A stretch of DNA of 64,000 nt from Cytobacillus gottheilii (lineage in GTDB: Bacteria; Bacillota; Bacilli; Bacillales; Cytobacillaceae): contig NZ_LT800494.1 of the NCBI RefSeq assembly GCF_900166665.1, positions 4,246,146 to 4,310,145 on the forward strand, written 5' to 3'. Each line of letters starts with the position of its first letter. Within the stretch, counting starts at the first letter, position 1. This document shows, one piece after another, positions 54,724 through 62,240 of this stretch. Position numbers and translations under genes: made by a program. Below the pieces are notes generated by a model, which did no database searches, was not told the DNA's origin, and was given only the letters and a program-made list of their open reading frames with translations.

Positions 54724-55722
54724 TTAGGTAGTTTTTCTGATTATTAATTTTGGAGGTATTAAGACATGTTTAGGAATTTCTTTTTCCTCATCTTCGATTA
54801 AATCAATTAACGTATTTAACGAAATTTCGACCATTTTATTTTTCTGCTGAGAAATCGTTGTTAAGCTAATATATGGATTACTGGAAATAGAAATATTATC
54901 AAAGCCGATTACCGCTACATCAGCTGGCACTTGGTAATTATTTTTCGAAACAGCATCTAAAACTGTTATAGCGATCTGATCGGTTGCTGCTATAATTGCT
55001 GTGGGTCTATCATCTTCATTGAGCACCCTCGATACAAAATTTTGGATACTTTCACTGGTTGGTCTTTCTTTTAAAATAAAACTCTCATTCAATTCCAAAC
55101 CAAACTCTATAATTGCTTCGCAATATCCTAAATACCGACTATAATATGTAGAATACTCCATCATTCCGCCAATAAAAGCAATTTTAGAATGACCTTTTTG
55201 CACTAAATGCCCAATAGCCATTTTCGAAGCTTTCTTATTATCCATGGTCACTGAAAATAGATCTGTTTCTTCAGGCTTTCGGTTAAAATATACAATTGGA
55301 ATTTTCTCATCAATCATTTCTTCATGTTTTTGATCAAATCTTAGTACCGAACCTACAATAATGCCCGAAACATTTTTATTGGATAAAAACTGCAGCGTAT
55401 GTTTTAATTCCTCCTCACCATTCGTATCATAGATGAGTACTTCGTAACCCCTTTGCCTTGCTTTACTAATCATTAACTTAGATGTTTCAGAAAAGAATGG
55501 ATTTGAAATATCATCAACTACTAATCCAAGCGTTTTTGTCTTTTTTGTAATTAAGCTTCTGGCAATCTCATTAGGTTCGAAGTTTAGCTCATTAATAGCT
55601 TCTTCAACCTTCATCTTTTTTTCTGGCTTAATAAATGGATAGTTATTCAGCACCCTTGATACAGTTGCTGGTGAAACACCAGCATATTTTGCTACATCTT
55701 TAATTGTTACTCTTTTTTTCAT
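54724..55722 (-). CDS. LacI-family transcriptional regulator
   Basis: 332 residues. HTH and hinge about 1-60 (VTIKDVAKYAGVSPATVSRVLNNYPFI), then a periplasmic-binding-like sensor domain about 62-330. Two identical palindromic operators lie just upstream of its start, indicating autoregulation, and a third lies before tctC. It heads the operon with SDR, ADH and ALDH genes. The inducer is probably the transported acid or a product. Confidence 0.92.
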   Translation of the reverse strand: MKKRVTIKDVAKYAGVSPATVSRVLNNYPFIKPEKKMKVEEAINELNFEPNEIARSLITKKTKTLGLVVDDISNPFFSETSKLMISKARQRGYEVLIYDTNGEEELKHTLQFLSNKNVSGIIVGSVLRFDQKHEEMIDEKIPIVYFNRKPEETDLFSVTMDNKKASKMAIGHLVQKGHSKIAFIGGMMEYSTYYSRYLGYCEAIIEFGLELNESFILKERPTSESIQNFVSRVLNEDDRPTAIIAATDQIAITVLDAVSKNNYQVPADVAVIGFDNISISSNPYISLTTISQQKNKMVEISLNTLIDLIEDEEKEIPKHVLIPPKLIIRKTT

Positions 55723-55746
55723 TAATTTTGCTAAACCTCCATCTTT

Positions 55747-55762
55747 TTGAAATCGATTTCAA
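55747..55762. promoter_or_regulatory. LacI operator O1, upstream of lacI
   Basis: TTGAAATCGATTTCAA, 25 bases before the lacI start. Identical core to the sites at 55823-55838 and 50867-50884. Confidence 0.8.
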
Positions 55763-55822
55763 TATATTTTAAAAGTAAAATTAAAATAATGTTTCTATAT
55801 TTTAGTTTTTTATTATTTTATT

Positions 55823-55838
55823 TTGAAATCGATTTCAA
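55823..55838. promoter_or_regulatory. LacI operator O2, upstream of lacI
   Basis: TTGAAATCGATTTCAA, 76 bases from O1; the flanks TTTTG...CAATATA are also shared. Two sites this close could allow looping. The remaining gap to 56131 is AT-rich with only a terminator. Confidence 0.8.
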
Positions 55839-56041
55839 TATAACTTTAATTTTAAAACAAACCATATTAATTGTAAATATTTTAATTTGCTGAAAATAAA
55901 ATTAAGTCTCTGAACACTTAATTTTTACTGATAATTCGAAAGAAAATTGTAATAACCGCCTGGGAAACTCAAATATTGGATTTGCGGAGGCAATTAAAGA
56001 AATAGAAGAAACGTTTAGCCATTGATTAAGCAAATTAATAT

Positions 56042-56076
56042 AAAAATGCCTCACATTTTAAAAGAGAGGCATTTAT
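56042..56076 (-). terminator. Terminator of the ABC ATPase gene
   Basis: AAATGCCTC and GAGGCATTT arms with T residues after the stem on the minus strand. It lies about 55 bases past the stop codon of the ATPase. Confidence 0.75.
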
Positions 56077-56131
56077 CATTTGCTAGTGATCTAAAACAAT
56101 GTCGTGAAAAGAGATGCATATTAACTCAAAA

Positions 56132-56899
56132 TCATAACCCATTCTCCACTAACCAGTTCATAATACTTTCTTCTCTTCTCTTACTATTATCTTCCTGTCC
56201 GTCATATTTAGACATTTTCTTTTGAGAAACAATCTTTCCATCTACCATAAACAGGATTCTTTCTGTTTTTGCAGCTACCTTTACATCATGCGTAACGAGC
56301 ATGATCGTTGTTCCATTTTGATTAATCTCAGCCAGAATGGCCATAATCTCTTCTGTCGATTTGCTGTCTAAGGCTCCGGTCGGTTCGTCTCCAAAAAGGA
56401 TATCCGGATTATTGATCAATGCCCTGCAGATACCTGCCCTCTGCAGCTGTCCGCCAGAACCTTGTGTAATCGTATGGTCTGCAAGTTTTTCTATTCCTGT
56501 CTCCCTCATTAGTTTTTTTGCTTTTTGATTTATTGCATTTTTATCCTCCCCTGTCGAAACAAGTGCAGGAAACATTATGTTGTCAATCAGGGACAAGTTC
56601 TTTAATAGGTTAATATCTTGAAAGATAAATCCCATTTTTTTCAGTCGGATCTTTGCCAATTCTTCTTCATTTAGACTGCTGATCTCCCGGCCTTTAAACC
56701 TCACCCTGCCAGATGAAATACGATCCATTCCGCTTATATTGTATAACAATGTTGATTTCCCGCTTCCGGATGGTCCCATAACCGACACAAACTCACCTTC
56801 TTCTACCTCCAGATTTATATCCTTTAAGATATGAATCTCATTTCCCTTTCCTAACTCTACGGTTTTGGTCATCTCGCTTGCTTCAAGTATGTTGGTCAT
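56132..56899 (-). CDS. ABC transporter ATP-binding protein (MacB/BceA type)
   Basis: 255 residues. Walker A GPSGSGKST at 42-50, Q-loop region (MGFIFQDINLLKNLSL), Walker B ILFGDEPTGALD and the switch His in VTHD. The ABC signature reads GSGGQLQRAG, so the first Leu of LSGGQ is Gly. The family exports peptides or lipoproteins, or removes antimicrobial peptides. Its partner is the FtsX-type permease at 57494, although 594 bases of tandem repeats lie between them. Confidence 0.9.
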   Translation of the reverse strand: MTNILEASEMTKTVELGKGNEIHILKDINLEVEEGEFVSVMGPSGSGKSTLLYNISGMDRISSGRVRFKGREISSLNEEELAKIRLKKMGFIFQDINLLKNLSLIDNIMFPALVSTGEDKNAINQKAKKLMRETGIEKLADHTITQGSGGQLQRAGICRALINNPDILFGDEPTGALDSKSTEEIMAILAEINQNGTTIMLVTHDVKVAAKTERILFMVDGKIVSQKKMSKYDGQEDNSKRREESIMNWLVENGL

Positions 56900-56975
56900 C
56901 TATGATTCCTCCCATGCCATTTTTTCTGTGAGTCCTGAGATAATTGCGGGACCTTCTTTTCTTTTGGTGAGGTTA

Positions 56976-57447
56976 ATTTCTAGATTTTGGATTCCTCGGG
57001 GGTGTTTCTCCCCTTTTTGCGACACTATTTTCTAGATTTTGGATTTCGCGGGTGTGTTTCTCCCTTTTCCGCGACACCTTTTTCTAGATTCTGGATTTCA
57101 AGTGGGTGTTTCTCCCTTTTCCGCGACACCATTTTCTAGATTCTGGATCCATAGGGGTGTTTCTCTCCTTTTCGTGACACCATTTTCTAGATTCTGGATT
57201 CCATAGGGGTGTTTCTCTCTTTTCTGCGACACTAATTTCTAGATTCTGGATTTAACGGGGGTGTTTCTCCCTTTTCCGCAACACCAATTTCTAGTTTCTG
57301 GATTTCACAGGGGTGTTTCTCACCTTTTCGCGACACCATTTTCTAGATTCTGGATTCCATAGGGGTGTTTCTCACCTTTCCACGACACCAATTTCCAGTA
57401 TCTAGATTATAAAGGGGTGCTTCCCCTCTCCTCGTGACCACATCTTC
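56976..57447. repeat. Nine-unit tandem array with 52-bp period
   Basis: Each unit reads TTTCTAGATTCTGGATT, then ~6 variable bases, then GGGGTGTTTCTC and CTTTTCCGCGACACCA. CTAGA (or variant) begins at 56980, 57032, 57084, 57136, 57187, 57239, 57291, 57343 and 57395; one unit is a base short. 52 is not a multiple of 3, so it is not a repeated peptide. On the minus strand GGTGT and ACACC in each unit can form a small hairpin. It fills the gap between the ABC permease and ATPase genes. Confidence 0.88.
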
Positions 57448-57493
57448 AAAACGCAAAGTGTAAGAGACATACCTCTCCCTTCCCATAGCAATC

Positions 57494-59851
57494 TCAACTT
57501 CTTAAAACAACAGATAAATCACCTTTTACAGCAGCCCTACAGGATACAAATATCGTGAATCCAACAGCTATAAGCAGTGCTAAAGGACAAAGCAGCCAAG
57601 TCTGCCATAAAATTTGAACAAATTCAATTCTTGCTGCTCCCATAGAAAACATAGCCAAACTTACAAGAAATTCACCTAGAAAGTCTGAAGCAAGAACACC
57701 AATTGTGATCGCCACTATCAGTACCATTAAAGTTCCTGCCATATATTGATGGCGAATTTGCTTCAACGTTAGACCTACACTTCGCATAATGGCAATCTGA
57801 GACATATCCTTTGATAAGAGCATTCGAAGGAATAATGCCGTAATGAAAACAGCTATGATAATAGCGATGGAGATTCCGCTGATCACCACGACACCCATCT
57901 GATCGATGATATTCCCAAGAGTCTGCTGGGTATATTCTTCGATATCATTTACCTGTGCTGAGCTATAAGCATCTTGGTAGTAGTCCATTTTCTCCTGTAT
58001 ATTCACGCCTTCGGCCAAATCCAGACTCACAATATACCAAAGAACAGCTTCTTCGTTTACTCCGAGACTGCTATGCGCCTTTGCTGTTTTTCCTCCGTTT
58101 GTAATATCCTGATAGATCCCCGTAACGGTTAGCGTCTGCTCCTTCCCGCCAGCCTTGACAGTTACTACATCTCCCACTTTCTTGTTTAATCCGTCTTTTT
58201 TTGCAGCATTTGCAAATGATAGTGCTATTTCTCCTCCCCTCTCCGGTGCTCTGCCTTCCAAAAATGTTAGTGGAAACAAGGAGAAATCCCCGGTTTCAAT
58301 ATTCATAGTGCTCCAGGAACCATCCGCGTTTTTGACTTGGTAAGAGCTTGTCATATAAGGTGCAAACTTTTCTATATCATGATCATTTTTCAGCTCTTCC
58401 TGCAGCTTGATAAAATTTTCTGTAATGGTATCCGTTCTTCGAAGATCGATTCTCACGTCCTGTTTTCCGATCCCCATATAGGTGGAAAACTGAGGTGAAT
58501 GGATCGTGTGATAAATATTTACAGGGAGTATGATAATAAATGTACATATAATAAAAATAACAAGCAGTAGCCTGTATAACCTGAAGCGCTTCGCTGTATC
58601 CCTCAGTCCCATGTAAATATTCGTGCTGAAGAACTTGTTATTTAGCAGCGGAAAACTGTATTTCCGAGTCTTTCCGGACTCCATGATATCTCCACGCAAC
58701 GCCTCCACTGCCGAGATCTTATCGATTCTTTTCAGTACTGTTTTGCAGTACATCACAATCATAAGATAAACAAGCAATGGAGCTATAAGCGTAAGGATAT
58801 ATTTTAAGCTCCCTGTTAAATCCGAAGAGATATAAAGTCTCATATGACCGTTTAATAGATTTACGACAGCAAAGGAAAGGAGATACCCAGCCAAACCGGC
58901 AGCTGCGGAAATGAATCTGTATTTATTAAGATAGACCTTTTGAATATCTTTTTTGGCTAGCCCCATGGCTTTCATAACACCGATTTCTCTTATATCCTCA
59001 TCAATCGTTGCCAGAAATGTAAGCCGGATGCAGAGTGAAGCTATCACAATAAGAAGAATACTGATCAATATAATGACAAGCGCGACAATCATATCCGACA
59101 TGGCATTAAACAACATAAAGATCTTTCCTTCAATGATCGGACCGTTTGCCGGAAGGCCAGCCTCTTGATAGGCATTCTGAATAGCATCAGAATTACCAGT
59201 TTCATTCAGCTTAAATTCAATCAAAAATTCCAGTTCCCCAGCCTGCATTTTCAGCATTTCATTATAGTCATCCTGATAAATCACAAATCTTTTCGAAGAA
59301 GTAAGAGGAGAGTTCATCTCAAAATCCCTTGCATAATCTGAAATGACAAACTCCTGCTCATACCCGCCGTTTTTCACTGCAATATGATCACCAATTTCTA
59401 AATCATATTGTTCCATAAAATAGATCGGAACAGCTGCAGAACCTTGCTTTACATCCAGCTTTTCATTATCAAGATCCAAGATAAAATCAAAGTGCTTATT
59501 TTGCACCACAAAAGAAATATCCTGTATCGTTCCAGCCATTGTTTGATTTTGACCGAAATGAATATTACTTCCATCAATATTCTGAAGCACCATAGTTTCC
59601 TGCATTGCAATATGGTCACGATATTTTTCAGTGAATCGATCGATCTCCGCCTGATCATAATCCCCGGCATGCATCACCGTAATGTCAGCTGGCACTGCTC
59701 GTTCCTGAAAACTTGAAATCCCCTGAATCAAATTGGCAATGTTATTAGTTGCACTGGCTGCCAAAATAACAGCCATTGTAATAAATAAGAAGACGGTGAT
59801 CGTGACCAGCTTATTCCGGTTGAAATCGTTCATAATCATTTTTAGAAACAT
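57494..59851 (-). CDS. FtsX-like ABC transporter permease
   Basis: 785 residues from the ATG at 59851, with GGAGGGAG upstream. N-terminal helix (about 12-35), extracytoplasmic domain, then a first FtsX block (about 255-395) with the coupling segment REIGVMKAMGLAKKDIQKVY. A second extracytoplasmic part (about 445-645) follows, and a C-terminal FtsX block with QIAIMRSVGLTLKQIRHQY. Two FtsX blocks in one chain make this a full permease that pairs with the ATPase downstream. Cargo unknown; no two-component system is adjacent, unlike BceRS-type detoxification modules. Confidence 0.88.
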   Translation of the reverse strand: MFLKMIMNDFNRNKLVTITVFLFITMAVILAASATNNIANLIQGISSFQERAVPADITVMHAGDYDQAEIDRFTEKYRDHIAMQETMVLQNIDGSNIHFGQNQTMAGTIQDISFVVQNKHFDFILDLDNEKLDVKQGSAAVPIYFMEQYDLEIGDHIAVKNGGYEQEFVISDYARDFEMNSPLTSSKRFVIYQDDYNEMLKMQAGELEFLIEFKLNETGNSDAIQNAYQEAGLPANGPIIEGKIFMLFNAMSDMIVALVIILISILLIVIASLCIRLTFLATIDEDIREIGVMKAMGLAKKDIQKVYLNKYRFISAAAGLAGYLLSFAVVNLLNGHMRLYISSDLTGSLKYILTLIAPLLVYLMIVMYCKTVLKRIDKISAVEALRGDIMESGKTRKYSFPLLNNKFFSTNIYMGLRDTAKRFRLYRLLLVIFIICTFIIILPVNIYHTIHSPQFSTYMGIGKQDVRIDLRRTDTITENFIKLQEELKNDHDIEKFAPYMTSSYQVKNADGSWSTMNIETGDFSLFPLTFLEGRAPERGGEIALSFANAAKKDGLNKKVGDVVTVKAGGKEQTLTVTGIYQDITNGGKTAKAHSSLGVNEEAVLWYIVSLDLAEGVNIQEKMDYYQDAYSSAQVNDIEEYTQQTLGNIIDQMGVVVISGISIAIIIAVFITALFLRMLLSKDMSQIAIMRSVGLTLKQIRHQYMAGTLMVLIVAITIGVLASDFLGEFLVSLAMFSMGAARIEFVQILWQTWLLCPLALLIAVGFTIFVSCRAAVKGDLSVVLRS

Positions 59852-60198
59852 TAACTTTTCTCCCTCCTTCACCTTTGTCTGGATTCGAGCTTTCACCTTC
59901 AACACTTTTTCTTCTAACTGCTCTCTTAGGTTCCATGATGATAATTCATTATGCTGTAGTAATCATACAAAATGGTATTTATTGGGTACAGGTGTTTAAG
60001 ACTGATTGTTTACTACGTCTTAAGCTGTATTTCCCCGTAAGAGGTGAGAAAAATAATTGAAAAGGAGGGAGTGAAGCATAAGAGGAACTATTATGTAAAA
60101 ATGCTCATCCTTTTGCTTACTAAAAGCAAAAGGATGAGCATTTATTTTGTGTGGCAGGTATAGGCTTCAATTCAAACTATAAAGGATCCCACTATAGG
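59852..60198. other. Intergenic region upstream of the ABC permease
   Basis: 347 bases containing the promoter side of the permease gene and a strong terminator (60099-60143). No gene is supported. Confidence 0.5.
60099..60143. terminator. Strong 20-bp inverted repeat, terminator of the Uma2 gene
   Basis: AAATGCTCATCCTTTTGCTT and its exact complement around a 5-base loop, with T runs on both sides. Confidence 0.85.
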
Positions 60199-60765
60199 TT
60201 AATCCTTAAAAACTCCCTCGATATCAACCCAAAAACCTTCAATCAATCTTGAAGAAACTTTACCTGTATCTTTTTGCATATCATGCTGTTCATACATATG
60301 TTCATCGTTGAGGGCGTATACTGTTACGGCTTTCAACATTGGATTGACAATCCAATACTCTTTAACACCATAATCCATATAAAGATTTAACTTTGTAATA
60401 AGGTCATGTGATTGATTGGAAGGGCTTAAGATTTCAACGATTAAGTTTGGAACACCAACATATCTGGCATCTGTAAAACCACTCTTATCACCAATGATAC
60501 TGATATCTGGGATAACAATTTTGGTTCCCTTCACTTTCTCATTTTTTAATTCAATATCACAGGGAGCATGAAATAATTCACAAGGGGTATCTTCAATAAA
60601 ATTTCCAAATTTGTTCTCAAGCTTTCTGGATATACGTTGATGTTTTGTCGATGGTGATGGTGACATATAAACATACCCATCAATATATTCTAGCAGCGCA
60701 TCAGAGTTTTCACGAATTTGAAAATATTCATCAACTGACATGGGATCAGTACGGTATGGATCCAT
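60199..60765 (-). CDS. Uma2-family (DUF820) putative PD-(D/E)XK endonuclease
   Basis: 188 residues. Family pattern: MSVDEYFQIRE and YIDGYVYMSPSPSTKHQ near the N-terminus. The nuclease-like core has IVIPDISII (Asp), NLIVEILSPSN (Glu) and TKLNLYMDYGVKEYWIVNP (Lys), which matches the D...E-x-K arrangement. Uma2 proteins are abundant in cyanobacteria and some Firmicutes, and their function is unproven. Single gene, ended by the strong terminator. No partner toxin or defence gene is adjacent. Confidence 0.9.
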   Translation of the reverse strand: MDPYRTDPMSVDEYFQIRENSDALLEYIDGYVYMSPSPSTKHQRISRKLENKFGNFIEDTPCELFHAPCDIELKNEKVKGTKIVIPDISIIGDKSGFTDARYVGVPNLIVEILSPSNQSHDLITKLNLYMDYGVKEYWIVNPMLKAVTVYALNDEHMYEQHDMQKDTGKVSSRLIEGFWVDIEGVFKD

Positions 60766-60940
60766 TTCACCTACCCCTTTTCACAGTAATTGCTAATTCT
60801 ATTTTACCATGGTTTATTTCATGCTACTTGTTTTCTAACATCATAGGTAATACCGAATTATAATAAAGCAGGGAGACCACTCGGCTTCTCCCTTTCAAAC
60901 CGTACGTACCTTATTAAGGCATATCCCCCTATTCCCCTTA

Positions 60941-61792
60941 CTATTGCTCTAATCCAGCTACCCCGAAGCCCCCAGCTCCGGAATGAGTCGAAATCATACC
61001 GCCCGCTTGAATCCATCTTATATTGTGGAATCCATTTTCTTTCGCCAGCTCATCCATCCGCTGCATAATCCCTTCATCAAGCCCTATTGAATAAATTAAA
61101 TAAAGCTGCTTTCTATCAATGTTGAAATTAGTTAAGTAATCACTCAAGAGTTTTTCAGCAGCTCCACTCATTTTCCCGCGGTACTTTTTGGTCGATATAA
61201 GCTTCCCATCCTTTAACTCTATGCATGGCTTTATTTTTAACAGAGTTCCAATCAGAGAAGCCATATTACTTACTCGCCCTCCCGCTTTCAGGAACTCAAG
61301 ACTGCCTGGAATGAAAGCCAGCCTTGATTTAGGAACAATTCCCTCAATTTTTTCAACTAAATGCTGGGGATCTATGTACGGATCTTTTTCTAACAACTCA
61401 GCGGCATACAGCACAATCGCCGCTAATCCTCCAGTAACGTTCAGAGCATCAATCAGAAAAATGTCTTCAAATTCTTCTTCAGCAATGACAGCATTTTGAA
61501 AAGAAGAAGAAGCTTTTGATGTATAACCAATATGTACAATGATGCAATCTGGGAACTTCCTTCTTATATTTGTAAAGAACTCCTGATACTCATGAGCATT
61601 TGTGGAGGTAGTAGAAGGTATCTTCTTCGTACGTCCGTAGTAGTCATAAATCTCCTGGACCGGCAGATCACCATCTAAATAATCTGTTCCATCCATAATG
61701 ATGTGCATTGGAACGACTTGAATATCGTACTTTTCAGCTAAATCACCAGGTATGTCGGCACCGCTTTCGGTCGATAAGATGATTCTTCGCAT
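60941..61792 (-). CDS. DegV-family fatty-acid-binding protein
   Basis: 283 residues. The DegV fold: N-terminal ILSTESGADIPGDLAEKYDIQVVPMHI, the fatty-acid-contact motif STTSTNAHEYQEFF, IGYTSKASSSFQNA, and the C-terminal GGMISTHSGAGGFGVAGL. DegV/FakB proteins hold a fatty acid for phosphorylation by FakA. AAGGAGG precedes the ATG. Single gene. Which chain length it prefers is not visible. Confidence 0.92.
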   Translation of the reverse strand: MRRIILSTESGADIPGDLAEKYDIQVVPMHIIMDGTDYLDGDLPVQEIYDYYGRTKKIPSTTSTNAHEYQEFFTNIRRKFPDCIIVHIGYTSKASSSFQNAVIAEEEFEDIFLIDALNVTGGLAAIVLYAAELLEKDPYIDPQHLVEKIEGIVPKSRLAFIPGSLEFLKAGGRVSNMASLIGTLLKIKPCIELKDGKLISTKKYRGKMSGAAEKLLSDYLTNFNIDRKQLYLIYSIGLDEGIMQRMDELAKENGFHNIRWIQAGGMISTHSGAGGFGVAGLEQ

Positions 61793-62240
61793 TCTATTTC
61801 CTCCTTGGTTATCGTAAGGTCCGCGTTCACTTTTCCTGTATGTTTTAATTATACACGAGATGGTTCTAGTCCTTCCTGCTGCTCTTTGATTTACTAAAAA
61901 AATCCTCTTATTCTAGTGAACCTTCTTTACCAATGCTAGGACAATGAACTACACTGCTGTATAATAATTCTTTTCTCAGAGACGGAAAACACAAGGAAAC
62001 CTTCTCCTTGCTTCCATCATTACTACAAAACTCCCCAAGTAAAGTCTGTTTTAAACGTCTATCATCCATGAACCTGAAAGGCATATTTCCCAACATAAAA
62101 AGACTACCTCCTAAAAATCAGGAAGTAGTCTATACTTTTAAAACTTTACATTATCTTGCCAGTAACATTGAGAGTGTAATATCGTTAAGAAGATGTACAA
62201 AAATTGCGGTAAAAGCTATAAAAACCTATTAATTGAAAAA
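61793..62240. other. Intergenic region between degV and the coiled-coil gene
   Basis: About 450 bases. It contains the leftward terminator 62097-62131 and the degV promoter region. A 62-codon frame is discussed under rejected items. Confidence 0.5.
62097..62131 (-). terminator. Terminator of the coiled-coil gene
   Basis: AGACTACTTCCT and AGGAGGTAGTCT arms on the minus strand, then TTTT. It lies about 110 bases past the stop codon of the coiled-coil protein. Confidence 0.75.

Noticed and set aside
55930..56024. Open plus-strand stretch ending GNSNIGFAEAIKEIEETFSH
   Set aside because: Looks protein-like for about 39 codons, but there is no start, ribosome site or recognised family; it could be a remnant or chance.
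56976..57447. CRISPR array or repeated protein domain
   Set aside because: Nearly the whole 52-bp unit is conserved, so there are no unique spacers, and the unit length breaks the reading frame.
61908..62096. 62-codon minus-strand frame with AGGAGG upstream
   Set aside because: The apparent ribosome site is the right arm of the terminator 62097-62131, so it would be folded into the stem; the product has no recognisable features.
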